Shown: piece after piece, positions 21,701-36,700 of the stretch
Layout of the letters: every line of letters starts with the position of its first letter
Numbering within the stretch: position 1 is the first letter of the stretch
NCBI GenBank assembly: GCA_023213315.1
Contig: JAKCPI010005267.1
Span: forward strand, 80,093-144,092
Source of the DNA: Euborellia annulipes
Taxonomy: Eukaryota; Arthropoda; Insecta; Dermaptera; Anisolabididae
DNA length: 64,000 bases
Direction: 5' to 3'
Made by a program: the position numbers and the translations under genes
Notes under the pieces: generated by a model
The model's database searches: none
What the model was told of the DNA's origin: nothing
The model's input: the letters and a program-made list of their open reading frames with translations, nothing else

Positions 21701-24700
21701 AATATCAATTATTATTTGAAATTTATTTAAACTTTCTATTTTTGAGAGATTATTATTCAATTTTTATAAGTAAAAAACATCTCAAATAGCTTATATCACT
21801 TAATTAGGAATTTTTGGCTCTTAAAAATATTTACTTTTTTCTGATTTTAATTTTTTTGTGAACTAAAAACCTAAAAAAATAAAGAAACTATAATTTTAAA
21901 TAGTCCGTTTATTCATTTATTTATTTAGGGGGCAGTATAATATTGAAAATCTTTATTAAACTATATATAATTTTATATTGGGTTCAATGGATATTTCAAT
22001 GTTTTGCCCAATAAGATGGGACGTGATAGCTGACGTAGGCGGTCGACTCTTCTCAGCTCAATTCCTCCCTACCTCCCTGAGCTAACCTGACAATCAACAG
22101 TAAGTGATCATGCGGCTAATTTAATTCATATTGAAATTGTATTTATTATTATTTTATAGAATCATAAATTGTTCTTCATAAATAAAAATTTATTTTTCTA
22201 ATTATATTAATTAAATTTGTTTTCAAATGCTTTAAAAATATATTATTTTATTTTTAAAATAATTTATTATTTTATTTTATTTTTAAAAATCATGAATAAG
22301 AGAACTTCTCTAATTGATAAATAGATGGCAGTGCATGTATGAATCCAAATTTGAAATAATTAACTACAAAACAGTGAAATAGGAATAGAATGAAAGAAAG
22401 ATAATAAAAGATAAAGCAGGATGGATTATTATTTAAAAAATGCTAAAGAAGAATTCTATCACAAAATATATTATCTATAGTAATTATAATTAAATTAGCA
22501 TTAAAAAAAATAATTTGGCCAGCAAATATATTTTTTTTAGTATTTAAATTTTATTTCAAAAATTTTGTATCTTTTATATTCAAGTATTAATTATTATTTC
22601 CTACCATCCCTCCCTCCCCCAGGACGAGGTGCGAGATTTCCAACTCTTTATCATATATAGGTATATTTTTTAAGTGAACTGAGTATATAGGATGTATATT
22701 TTAAAGATAACGAATTAAGGGTCAAATTAGCCCCGGTATCTGGCCTAGTTGTAGCGCGACTGCCTGTGTATACCAAGGTGTCGTGGGTTCGGATCCAGGG
22801 CAATCGGATGATTTTATTTAAGCCATTTGTGATACTAAAAAACCCGGGGTTTTCTATAAATGTGCCATAACAATTCAAAGTTGAATTTATAAAATTTTTT
22901 GAAAAAATTAAAAAAAAACGTCGAATGATTTTCACAAAAGGGAAAATAAGGTGATTATTTGAGTCACGAGGGAAAATTTACTAAAAAAAAAAGGTAAAAT
23001 GATATGAATTTTGTATAAGAAATTTTATTCAGGAGGGGGTAGTTCTATGTTGTGACATAATATTATAATATTTGTAGGGGGGTTTGTTTGTATGTGACAT
23101 GGGGAGGGGGATTAGAAAATAGTAAAAAAAAAAGGCGTTGAGTAATATGTGGACGACCCCTATGAAGAATAATTTCGAATTGACTGGTAACTTCTCAAAT
23201 AAAATACGAATGCAAAGGGTTAAAATAGATATGGAATAAAAAGGTGTGGAGAAATAAATCAGCAGTTTCTCAGTTCCAGATCAACTTGATGTTGGCCAAA
23301 ATATTTTCCCATTAAAGTGCTGTATTGTGAAATTGAGAAACAGCTGAATTTATTTCTTCAAACTTATATAAGTATATCATAGATATGATACGTCGATGGT
23401 ACCTTTCACACTTAGAGCCGACATGTCCAAGGGCGCATGCAGTGCAGACATAATCGTCAGGGGAATTATCTGCCAAACGACATGTAGGACTAAAGTTAGC
23501 TTCAGGAGATGTGAGAGGACAAGCACAAGGACGACAATCCGTTGAAAGGCCACGACGGGGTTCTCCGTAGAATCCTGGAAGACACTCAGTGCATCCGACT
23601 CCTGTAGTATTATGTTGACATTCCTAAGGAGGGGAAAAATAAAATTAAAAATGTTTAGACAAGTAGGAGATAATGCTGGTATTTTAAATTAAGGACCATT
23701 AAGGACCATGCAAGCCAACAAATAAAGATAGGGAGATATTTTTATAAAATTTTTACCTTAATACTTATATTCTTTAAAATTTATTTATTGGAAGGGGGGT
23801 CTTCTAAACTTTTTGAAGTCGAGGACCCCGTGGAACCCAAGTCAATATCTCACGGCCCTCTATTTGCTTTTAATTCAGATTGGTTAAAAAACTATTTATA
23901 TTGAATTTCTATGTTATAAGCAGGGGCAAATATCATTTCATGTTAGCGAGGTGAATAACTGAATCAATACGTAGTAGAAAAATAAAAGGCCGAGCAGCTA
24001 GGTTTATTTCTTTAATAGAGAACTCACAGCGACGTTTCGGTCGACTATGAGACCATCTTCATGGCTAGAGTTCAGCAGTGGCGGATTAATGCAATTTTGT
24101 CGGGGGGGGGAATTTTTTTTTATTTAAGGACTTTGTGGGCATCTATGGCCATTTAGACCCCTTTCCTATTTATTTAAATTGATTGGTAACAAATTCAATT
24201 GAAATTAAAGCCCGGAAATCATAATTTCTTTAGATTACTAGTTTTTATAACATTGTGAATTTCTTCTCGGGGGGGCGATCGCCCCCTCGCCCCCCCCTCT
24301 TTAATCCGCCCCTGGAGTTCAGTCATTTAAGAGGTTTTTCTAATGATTGAACTCTAGCCATGAAGATGGTCGCATAGTCGACCGAAACGTCGCTGTGAGT
24401 TCTCTATTAAAGAAATAAACCTAACTGCTCGGCCTTTTATTTTTCTACATATTATCATTTCAACATTTGATATATTATCGAAATTTTATAATAATAATCG
24501 AACTATTTTAAAATAATAATCGAACTATTTAAACTTATTTAACACAAATAATTTATTTGTTACATTTGCGACTCTTCGCGGCCCCACTACGGTTAAACCA
24601 TTGCTCCCTGGGGGACCGCGGCCCACTACTTTAAGAAATACTGTTCTATAAGAGTGCAAAATTTCATTTCGAAACTGTAACGAGTGCGAAAGACCAACAG

Positions 24701-27700
24701 ACCTGGCAGTAGCGTAGCCAGGATTTCTGCTTGGGGGGGCCCAAAAGTTTTATGAAAGATTTTATGGAGATTTTTTCAATTATTTATAAGTTTTTTGTTA
24801 GATTTTATGAGAGTTAATAAAATAATTATTAAAAAAAAAAATCATTAGGGAAAACAATAGGTATTTTTTTTTTTGTTTTGAAGAAGGCTTTGGGGGGGGG
24901 GGCGGCCCTCCTGGGCCCCCTCTGAATACGCCACTGAGACCTGGTATAAATTAACCAAAACAAAAAAAAATTTGTTTTTCTTCACTGCACTGCTTTGATC
25001 TTCATAAAATTTAAAATTTATGAAAAATAATTTTAATTTTTTATTCAGGAAAACAAGAATTGTCATATTAATTTCCGGAGCAAAACCAAAAGTCAAGTGC
25101 AAATGTAATCTAAGTTTTTTTTTTTTTTTTTTTTTTTTAAACATTCACACTTTTTTCTCATTCACACTCACATTCACACACACATACACACAGTCTTTTC
25201 GGCAACTTAGGCCATTTAAGACTTTAAACGATATCCGTTATTGATTATTATACATATTGAGGTCCAGGCATTCTTATTTAAGCCATTTGGTATCCAAATG
25301 GCTTAAATAAAATCATCGGACTGCCTAGGGTCCGAACCCGCGACGTTCAGTATAGAAGGTAGACACGCTACCAACTACTCCAAGCCCCGTGGGCAATCTA
25401 ACAAGTTAAATATAAACACATTCTGTCAGAAAAATAATATTCAAGTAAATCCTTTTAAAACAAAGAGCTCAACTTTTGGCTGCCAGCCACTTATCTGTTA
25501 TATCAGTTTTTCCCAAAATGTAGTACGCGTACTCACTGGGTAAGAGATGAGGGGACAAATTGCAATGAAATCCGATAAAGGATTCTTAATTAGACTAGTG
25601 ATAGATAAAAAATTGCTAACCGAACAAAGACCGGTGACGGGGTCACAGGTGCTGGCGTGTCCGTTACATTCACATTTGTGACATTTACGTCTCGACGGTG
25701 TGTCTTCACTGGCGACGGCGACATAACCATAACTACATGACTCACATGACAGACCTTCGTAGCCTGGGGGACAAAGGCACTGTTCTACAGGACCAATCAA
25801 AGTTGATGTCGAAGAAATTACTCCAAAAGGCCAGCTGACGGATTCCAGACTAAAAAATAAAATATATATTAAGACAGAAGAATCTTATAAAGAAGTGACT
25901 GACATTACTGACCTGGCTTCAATTTGGTCTGTATGAAATCTTCCACGAAGGAGAAGATATTTGAGATCGGCAAGGACACTCATGAGAAGTGTTCGAGTTG
26001 CTGTTGGTCCTTTAAATGGTGGTGGAGATGGCGAGGCCTGAATGTCGTCAAGATCATCAGCCAGAAGGTACCAGAATTCTTCAAAGAGAGGTATAGACAC
26101 GGTTGCCTGACGGCCGTTGTATGAAGATTCACCCGAAGCTAGTCTTACTCCGTTGGACCCCTAAAAATGAAATTTTTAACTATTTTTAAAAATAAATATT
26201 TAATGATAGATATTAATTAAAAAGATTACATTTTGGAGTTGAGGGTTTCACAGTCATTAATAAAAGAATTTTGTTTTCCGTTTATATATAAAGATTAGTA
26301 ATCTTTAAAAATAAGCCACAGGTAAACCGAAAACAAAATTATTTTATTAATCTTAAGAAAAATAAATGCGCAGCCAGGAGAATAATTTTTTTTTTATTCT
26401 TTTGGTCGACGTTTAGGACGCCAATCGCACCATAAGTTGTTATAACATAAATGTTTTATTTTTTTTTCCATCTCTCAACAGAGATTAACCCCAATTACAG
26501 AGATATGGAGGAAGCATTGGCAATGTTTGAAAATTTTCACGGCAAGTGGGATTTGAATCCGAGTTGTATAGCAACTCTAGATTCGTAATCCACAGATTAT
26601 CCGATTAGCCACGAGCCTCTCTATATTACTGACTTGTGAGTAATATGTAGAATATTTGCTTTTTGACAATATTGTATAATATTGAAAGAGGCATCTTTTT
26701 TCGTACGGGAAGAGCTCTCTGTCTGTTGTTTTTTCCAATTTTATAACAACTTTTAGTTTGATTTTGGTACTTTAGATAAAGCAACGATACTCAGCCTGTG
26801 GTGGAGCTCATCTTTAAATGCTGCCCGAAAAGTAATTGTCAAAATTCGAATATTTATAGAACACTTCTTAAAAATAAGCTTAAATATTTAAATTTACATA
26901 AAACAAATGACAGCTTTTTAATTTATAAATAGCTAATGTTGTAGTAAAAATATTTTTACTACAAAATTAAGTGTACTTAATTTGTTATAAATATTTAAAT
27001 GAAAAGCAACAAAATGATGTTATTTTAGTGCCGTAAACAAGAATTGTATGTACCCATTTTGAACCTAACAGTACGGTTTATTTTTTTCATATTTTTCACA
27101 TTTTTTTTGGCCGTACCGTCGTTTAATAAAAATGTCAATTTTGCCCCTTTTTTAACCAACTATAGTTTTTAAAGAAAAATGAACCTCGTCTTATTTATTT
27201 CTCGTAAGATTTTATACTAATGAATACGAAAGTTAATTCCTCCCTTTTGAAATTCGCTGTATTTTTGAATCGGTTCTGTCTCAAAAGAACAATTGTTATG
27301 TTTAAATAATAAAACTTTTCTTTGAAGGGTCTATTAACTATTTTTTGTATGCCATTATAACTTTTATGTATATTATGCATAAAGACGTCAATGGCTTACA
27401 AAAAAAATTGTCCATTGTCCCCTTCTAATTCTCATCTCTTCATTTTTTATAAAACCGCCCCGTTTTTAACATTACAATGTCCCGTTTTTGTCACAAGACA
27501 ATATGGTCAGTCTACTGGCACTGGTTTAATTGTTTTAAGGCTTACATAGAGAACGGCATCCGGAGCAACTGTAGGCTTTCCGCTGGAATCGCCTCTCATA
27601 GATACCCAGCCTAAAGTGAAGCTGAGATTAGCACCATAGCTGGCCAGTCTGTTGCCGGAGTAGAGTTTCTCAGGTGCCATCCAGAAATAGTTATCTACAG

Positions 27701-30700
27701 GAAGTTCGTAATTGCCAATTGTCCATTTCTCGGTGTCTTCGTCTAATAACGGAGTCGCTTTATGTGATACTCGTAAATCCGTCACCAACCAGCCGTCTAG
27801 CACTTCCACCTGTTAAACAAATTTCATATTTATAAATTCCATTTATTTGGTTTGCAAATTTATTTTGATGTATTCTAATAATATATAATAATTTATTCAA
27901 TTATAGGAAAATTCAAATATTATAATATTTATACTTTCTTTCTTATTATAATTTTTTCCCTCGTAAATGTAATTTAAATCGACTGGACATTCAAAGGGAA
28001 TTGAGAGTGTTTTATTTTTGGCTGCCTGTATTTCCCCACCCTTCCTCAGAAAATGTAATTTATTATTTATCTGATAGACTATATGCCTATTTTAAGAGAT
28101 CTTACATATTATTATCAGTCTATGACTTATTAACATTTTATTTTGGTAGAATATTTAGCATTTTATTTTTAATTTAAATTTTGTTACGAATAAGCCCACT
28201 TCTTTATCTGTTAAAAGAAGTCAAGGATGTTAATTTCTTCAATGTTTGATTGTAATCCTTTCCTATCCGATAATATTTAAAGAGAGACGATTACGTTTTG
28301 GAATTGAATAGCAGCAGGCTTGCAGTGTTGACTAACGCCACTACAGTAACATTGTAGACAACCATGGGGATGTCCCTGGGCGAGGTAGAAATGTCCAGAA
28401 CGACATCGGTCGCATTTAGGTCCTTCCGTGCCTTGTTTACATCTGCATTTTGTCTCACATTGTAAGCTTTCTGTCATGATGCCTGTCCCGCTCTCCAGAT
28501 GTGAGCCTCGAGGATCACAAGCACGAAATCCGGGTGCACATCGTTCACATCTTGAGCCTGTGTAACCTTCTCTGCAGTCACAGACCACCTGAAACAAATT
28601 GAGCAAATAATTAATATTCGTTTTTAATAAATATATTTAGAAGTTAAGGGAATTCAGGAAGGCTCATTGAATCTTTAGTTCGAAACTAATTAAAGCATTT
28701 TTTATGCGTTTTTTTTAATTATTTAAATTCGTGAGAATTTTACATAATAGAATGCTTTTTTTAAATTACGATTAATTAAAAAATATTTTTTTTTTATATA
28801 TATTTATAGAAAATGCAAAAAACGTTCTATTATGAAAATTGTAATTTTTTTTTAAATCTAAAAATCATTAATATCCAACCTATAATAATAAAATGAAATG
28901 GAACCAAAGTAAAAAATTAAACAATTAACAGCCAAATAGTTCAGCATTCTTGCAAAAGATGGCAGGCTAGTCTAACAGCCGACATTATCAGATCACTTAT
29001 AAGTCTATATTATATATTTTTATGCTGTTATAAATGATATATAAATATATAATAATATTTAATAAACTACGAAAATCAAACAAATACATGAGATTAAATA
29101 TAGCCCTATCATCCTGCCATTCGTTGGCAAATTTTCGTAATATTTTCGTAAATTGGGCTTTTTGGCTAAATGTTTAAGACCCTAACGCCACCTTATCAGC
29201 AAAAACATGCGAACAGTTTGCCTCCTATAGAGCCTTCTATATTGTAACTTCTATTTTAAAATTTTTTAATAAATATCTTAGTTTATGAAAAAATTGAAAA
29301 AAAAAAAAACTATAAAAAGTTTATGTAATTTGTAGACAGTCTATTATTTAGTTTGAGTTGGACGTTTATGTGCCAGTCAGATTTAATTTGATTTGTGTGA
29401 TGTGATTACCTCTCCAAGATTCTCGAGAACCACATGACAGAGACCCGTTGTGCCTGAGGCTCCTGATACACACTCCTTCGGACACCTTAGGCAAGGCGAG
29501 ACGTAGTCTTGGGCCTCAGGGCGAAACCAGCCCGGCAGGCACTCCTCACAATTCACTCCCGTCGTGTTCTCCTAAGACACCAAAGCCACAATTACTTTCA
29601 AATAAATCAGTTAGTATACAAGCGTGTGCACATACACCCAACTTTCTAAATATTGCCATAAAAGGAAGAAAAAAAATTAAAAAAAAAAAAAAAATTCCAA
29701 AATGAGATTGATTAACATCCAAAGAAATGGGAAAGAAATTATGAAATTATAGAATGAGGAAATAAGAATATTCTATTAATAAATTAACCTCTGTCATCGA
29801 ATTAGGTTTCGTATTAAATCATTTGTTTTCTTGTAAAATTTCTAATAATTCTAGTTTTTCCTAACATTCCCATGTGCTCTTTTACTTACAGTTAGTTATA
29901 AATAAAAATAAATAATAGTAAACTTATGTGATTAACTGCCACATACTTAGGAAGTTACGATTATCGCATATTAAGGTAGACAATAATAAAGAAAAAACTA
30001 TTTTTATTTTTGACAGGATCTATTGACAAAACGACTGTTGTGCTATTTACAGTTTTCGGCGGTTAGATAGATAGGTCTGATGATGGCTAAACGACGAAAT
30101 TGTAAATAGCGCAGCAGTATCTCAATAGATCCTGTCAAAAAGAAAAAAACTTTTTTCTTTATTATTGTCTACCTTAATCTGGGACATCAATAACTAATAT
30201 CGTAACTTCCTGAGTATCCGGCAGTTGTTAACACTTGGTCTGTTTCAAGAATTTATATTATTAATTTTAAATGAAATTGCCAAGTCCTGTTGGAATAGGG
30301 TTCAAACTAACACCTCCCTCCCACCCCGCTTTCTCCAGTCAACCTCTGATCCAAGGGCGGATACAATGAGGGGGGGGTGTAAAAGAGGGTAACTAACCCG
30401 CCTCCGAGATTTGAGAAAAATATTTTTGTTAGAAATTAAATGTTATTTTATTATTTTTTTTAATTAATATTTAAAATTTTGATTTGTATAGGGCCTATAT
30501 ACTGATAAACAAGTACAGATTTTAACTTTAAATTACCGAAAGACGTGGGGGTAACTAGGGTGGTCCCGGCCCCCTCCCCCCAAAAGGATCCCCGCCCCAA
30601 GAAAAATTGAAACAATATGGGACCTTCCTGGCCTCTTGGGACCCATGCCCCCCCCAGTCAAATTCCCTAGTTACGCCCATGCCCCCCCCCCCCACAGAAA

Positions 30701-33700
30701 AACTTCTCTGGATCCGCCCTTACTCTGACCATAGCAAGGGAAATTAATTAACTATATTTCTTCATTGCCTAATACACTCGAGAGTGGAGCCTTGAGCTTA
30801 GGCAACCAAAATGCTTAGCTGTCGGAAGTGTTGTCTTAAAAGTATCTTTCACTTGCTTTAAAAAAATATGATTTATTTATTTTAAAAATAGTAGTTTGAT
30901 TGATCAAGCTCAAAGTTCCAATCTAGAGCTCTTGTGAGGCCGACTGTACAGAGTTAGAGATCCCGACTCTTGTGCTGGGGGTCATGTGTTCGCATCCCGT
31001 TACAACAGAAGAAAATATCAAAATAATATTGTTATCAATTAATTTAGGAAAATCGGAAAGAGAATCTAAATGGCTTTAGAAAAATATCTTAAAAAGATAA
31101 ACTCATTTTATTTGCTTTATATAGAAATTTATTGTATATTCAAGAGAGGTGAGTTGATTTTTTTTTTTTACCTATCCTTTTAGCTTCTATTTTTGGTTTT
31201 ATTCTTTTTTTATTATTATTATTATCCTTATTTAAATTTTTCTTTTTTTTTTTAATGAAATTTTAAAAAGAGAATAAAATATTTTAAATTTTACTTTTAT
31301 TTTACCTTTCCCTTTTAAAATAACAATTTTTCTTTAATTAATATCGTTTACTTTTTAATTAAAAAAAAATATAATAAAGAATTTTAAATAATAAATATGT
31401 CAATTAAATTTTGAAATATTTTGTTTTTAAATTCTTGAAATGTTTTTATTATTTCACAATAAAAAGAAGAAATGTAATGGCGGATGATATTTTAAGATGA
31501 AAATAAAAAGCAAACTGCTGTAGTCAGTAGCCGAGGATGTGGATGACCAGGAGATGTCTGTCTGTCCTTAAATGGACGAAGAATCCGGCAGACAAACATA
31601 AGAGAGAGAAAGAGAGAAAAAAGAGAGAGTTTCCCACAACATTCATCCCTCTTCTTTGTTTTCTTCTCTACTCCTACTCCTCCTCCTCCTCCTATACTAC
31701 TACTACTCCTAATCTCTCTTTTTAAGTCCATTTATAGAGAACAAAGGGAGCTTTAAAAAGAACCAAAAAACAAAAAAAAAATAAAAAATAACAGAAGGTG
31801 GATTTTTGTCTGGGCGAGAAAACCTATTTCACAAATCTTTTTCTCACTAGAATTTTTTTTTTTTTTTTTGAAATTTTATTAGACATGATTTCGAAATAAT
31901 TTATATACACCTGTGGGAATAGGTGAAAAATGTTCTTTGTAGTGGGGAATGTTGAATTTTTTTATATATTGAAATAGATGGATTTATTGCAAAAAAAAAA
32001 TATCCGCCATTACATTATATTGTAATATAATAATAATAAAAAATTAGAAAAATTATTATTCTAAAATTTAATTAATATTTTTGTTATTTTTTGGAATTGT
32101 TTTTATTAAAATAAGTAAAAGTAAATTAAAAGATATTTTATTTTAAGGGCCCGTCTCGAAAATCCGTTAGGACACGATTGACTACAGAGTTACTCTAGGC
32201 GGCAAGAGTTGGCGTTAGTTTTTCCCATAGGAAAACAAGGGATTTATTCCATTTCATTTTAAAGATTCCAGTTAATTAATTAAGGATAAAAAATTAATTA
32301 TTTTTCAACACAATGATTACTAATTTAATTATCTATAAGTTATAGAGCGAATTTTTTAAAAATAACTTTTATTTAATGCGATTAATCTAAAAAAAAAAAT
32401 TTATTTTTTCAAAAATCAAAAACAGGGCTTCTATAAGTTGTAGACATTTTAAATAGCTTTAATTTAAAAAAAATTTGAGGTCTATAGCTTCAAAATTGTG
32501 GCCTCTGGAATCTCCCAAAATTAGCACCCTGAGACGCGCACCTTAAAAAGCGAAGGAAAAATGAAAATTTGGTGTAATATGATTTTCGAGTTTATTATTT
32601 AAACAAAAGTTAAATTTAAAATTGTTAGCTTATATTGATATATGCGAAAAAATTGGATACCCTATAGCTGGAAAAAAAACCTGGTTCCCAAATGTTGAAT
32701 GAGAGATAATAATTTTTTAAATTTAAATAGTTGGTCATTAACTTAACTAATCGAAAAATTCAAAAAATTAGATCCCCAAAATAACCCGCTGGTATAACTG
32801 GCATGGTCGGAAAGAATGGTCACAAAAATGTTTATAAAAGAAAGGCCATGCAGCGCTATGAATAGTCATAAAATTTTGGTATGAGTTTTCAAATTATTGT
32901 CAATATTATGGGAAGAATTTCACTTTCGCCTCTCAAAACAAATTCCTCATCATACCAGAAAAAAATATTTCAAAAGAAAACAAAGGGAAATTATCTTCCC
33001 TAACCAGGATCATGCAATAGTGTTCTTTGGATCAACTCTTGTATCGGAGTATCCTTACAGAGAAGCTAACATGAAACCCTTTCAATTTTCTAAATTAAAT
33101 TTATGTCTAATATTGCAGGGGCGTATATAGAAATTTAGCTGGAATCTTTCAAATGGAATGGGATAAATCCCTTGCTTTCCTATGGGAAAAACTAACGCCA
33201 TCTCTTGCCGCCTAGAGTAACTCGGTACTGAATCATCTTCTAACGGTTTTTCGAGACGCGCACCTTAAACTGCTTTCAAAATAAAAGACAATTGTCCAAG
33301 AATATACCAAATTAAAGATTTCTTTCTAAGCGCGTTAAAGTTCCCGACAAATAATGCTACAGTATTTTCACCCTCACTTTCACATGAGTTGTGTTATAGA
33401 AAGTTAGTTAAAACATTAGAGCCTCTCTATTTTTATTATCAAAGTTAGATCTCTTCTTATTATTTTGTTTCCTTTTTTGAACCCTTCGCTGTAAATAATA
33501 AATTATATGTTTAATGGCTACCTTAAATGGTCCAGCCTTTTTTTCTCGAACAGACAGGTAGAGAGATAGTTAAACATGGCTTTTCCTAAGATTTAAACTC
33601 TGTCTACATTATCATAATAAAATTCAAATCATATTCTATTTTCAAAGATAGAGTAATAGTTATTATTTGCTTTTTTTAAGTTAACACTTTTTTCATTTTT

Positions 33701-36700
33701 TAATCTTTTAGTGGGGACTCTCTAATAAAGAAAAAAACAAAGCTACATGTCAACACAAACATTTTCACTTAATTAATAAATTAAAAAAATAAACATTTCG
33801 CTCTTTAAATAAAGAATTAAAAAGAAGTTTAAATAATAAACAAATTTTGATGTCTCTCTTCATTTAAAGATAAATATTTATTATTGTTTTAAGGCTCCGA
33901 GATTTATTGTTTAGGTTTGGCATAAGTTTTAGGCGTTTTTTAACACTATAGTTTTTCATATCCATCAACCAAGGATTGACCATGAATGAGGATTAATATC
34001 GAAAGTTCCTCACTGGAACTTCGATATTTATTTAATACTCACCGTACAGTTGAGACAGACACCACCTCCTTTTCGTTGTCCTTGTGTGTCGATGGAGAGA
34101 TGTCGTTTAGCGATATCGGCGTCGAATGTACATGCTGATGCACGTCCAAAACACTCGCATGCTTTACATGGTAACGATGCTCGCCATCCTTCTTGTCGGA
34201 ACATTGGACAACACTCTTCGCATTTACGTCCACATGTACCATGTTCGCATTCACATTTTGGCATCTAAAAAATTAGAGCCATTATCAGAAAAAAGTTTAA
34301 AACAAACAAGTGATAGATAATATACCAAAAAATGTAGAAAACATGTACTCAATTTACACACTAGAGAAGTGAAAATTCTACGTAAAATTCATTCTAAATA
34401 AAGAAATTATCGATTAAACTAACAAGGGGAGTGTACGGCCTTCCCCTCACCGATTTGAACGAAATTTTTTTATGTGTAGTGCTTAATGAAAAATAAATTC
34501 TGTTAAAGAGAGAGAATGCGCTTCTCAAGGGTTCGTCTAAAAAAAATGTTAAAGATTTGCCAGCCTGTCTTAAGCTGTTGCGAAGAATCATATTTCTAAT
34601 CTTTTCTTTGCTTTTATGATCAAAATCATCCTGCTTCATATGCACAACAGATTATAATTATTAATATCACAATTTTTTAATTTGTTATTTTTGTGTGGGT
34701 AAGAATAAAAAATGCAGGCTTTACAAATTTCTTTGATTAATATTTTCGCTCTTTATATATTTTGACCTTTACGTACCAGTCTTTTTTACAATTAATGCTA
34801 GCTATGTAGAGGAGGTAGTGTATTAGAAGAACACTACCAAGTTAGCCACCAAGGCTTTGCAGCGGCTTAAGACATGCTGGCAAATCTTTAACATTTTTTT
34901 TTAGACGAGCCCTTGAGAAGCGCATTCTCTCGCTTTAACAGAGTTTGTTTTTCATTAAGAACTACACATAAAAAAATTCGTTCAAAAAGGCGAAGGGTAG
35001 GCCGTACACTCCTTTTGTAAGAGAAATTCATTCATTCAATTTGGTGGCTGTTAGTAGTATTTAATTTAAATCAGGGTAGGTTTAGCCAAATAAAAAGCCT
35101 TTATGTGCTTCTCGACTCAGGAGAAGTTTCGAGATATTTTTTTTGTGCTGTGTGGGCGGTAGAGTGTTATTTTGTAATTTTTTTTAAAATAATGGCAGCA
35201 GAAAAATTTAATAATTAGAGTTTGTAGCTTCAGATACTCATCTTAAATTTAAAAATAAATTTGAACTGATAATATATGCATGTATATTAAAAAAAAATGT
35301 CAAAAAGTTGTAAAAATAATTTTATCCTATTATTTTTTACGTATTTTAGGTGTTTTATTTATTTACTAAATGATAAAATGAGTTTCTATTCGTTTCCACT
35401 AAATTACCTATGCGCATTCAATGGAGTTGGCTAGAGGAGAAAAAAAAAAAAAAAAAACCTATGCGCATTATTATCGAATTAAAGATAATTTCTTTTTTTT
35501 TTTATTTTTTTGAAAAATTTCAAATTTGACATGAAAATTGATCATTATGTCATTATTGAATATTAAAAATGATCTTAACAATCATAGGTTGTTTGAGTGT
35601 TCCCGATTAAACTAAGAGGAATCCATTAATTTAAATAACGCCTAAAAAGTATGCAACCAATCAACAGGGAATTAATGCTAGCGTATGTGGTTATCTATTT
35701 TCTAGGCGATTTTTTTTATAATATGCTTGAAAAAAAAAGATTCACTTACAAAAATACAATATATTTTTTATATGATAGCGACTACGAACTACCCGAGCTA
35801 AATTTTGTATTTTATATATTTTTTTTTTATTTAAAAATATAAGATTGATATATATATATGAGGGGGTGAAATTATAAACTTATAATCCTGAGTTGAAGAA
35901 ACTCGGGTACAAATTTATCTGATGCAAATATATATTCACAAAATTCTTATTATTACAAATTTTTCTCAATAATAATAAAACGTAAAAAAATGAATTCCTC
36001 TTTCGCCCTTGAAGTCAAAAATCAATAACCTTTTTGTAATTTTGTAAAAAATTATCATACAAAATTGATTAAAACCTTCATGTTGATAATAGATAAATTG
36101 TTGTTTTAAATTTTAATACTAATTCTTCAGGGATAAATTGCCTTTTTTTTTGTGTTGTTGTGTATTATATAGATTAAAGATTGCTGGAAAAGTAGAATAG
36201 TCAAGATGATCTTGTCAGGATGGATTTTGATATTCTTCTATCTTTTTAATTTTATTTCTATGGAAGAAATAATAAATAATTTTACTAACACGCATATGGA
36301 GAAATTTATCAACAATTATTTTCGGAAGGAGAATATTCACAATGTGGTGTTTTTAGGATGTATTCAAAAAGGTCAATTTTTTTTTTATTTGATTCATATC
36401 GAGAGGGAATTTTATATTTATAATATTCTGTTGTTATGGATTTATTTTAATAAAACGTTAAATTATTTTATCACAAACTTTTCACGTTATTTTATCATAG
36501 AGTCTATTTTATTACTCTGATATTTTGTTTCAGATTATTTTTTCTGGTCGAAATCCTTCTCGCAAAATGGTTTTCGATGTAATCCTTTTCCATTAGATTC
36601 CAATTATGATTTTCTTCTAAAATCTCTTTATAACAAAATCGGAGTTGTTCTCGATGCCAACTGCGAATTTCTAATTGAACGTCTTCTTGAAGAGGTATGA

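Larger units (their letters stand above)
23935..24455. mobile_element. Hammerhead-bearing foldback
   Basis: Inverted arms 23975-24073 and 24345-24450 (GTAGAAAAATAAAAGGCCGA / CGGCCTTTTATTTTTCTAC). ATCATTTCA at 23932-23940 and 24455-24463 may be the target duplication, giving a short tail outside the left arm. Confidence 0.7.
23797..24655. mobile_element. Decayed hAT-like element hosting nested insertions
   Basis: Left end GTCTTCTAAACTTTTTGAAG and right end CACTACGGTTAAACCATTGC, CCGCGGCCCACTAC resemble degenerate hAT termini. The interior holds the hammerhead foldback 23935-24455. Confidence 0.4.

Noticed and set aside
27507..27545. Extension of laminin exon G to KTIKPVPVD
   Set aside because: A GTAAGC donor at 27545 gives the proper L4 junction with exon H; the extra residues do not fit the domain.
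29448..29705. Plus-strand 85-residue frame
   Set aside because: Antisense shadow of laminin exon E running into an A-rich tract.
34050..34320. Plus-strand frames over laminin exon D
   Set aside because: Shadows of the minus-strand LE exon, which has the cysteine pattern and splice sites.
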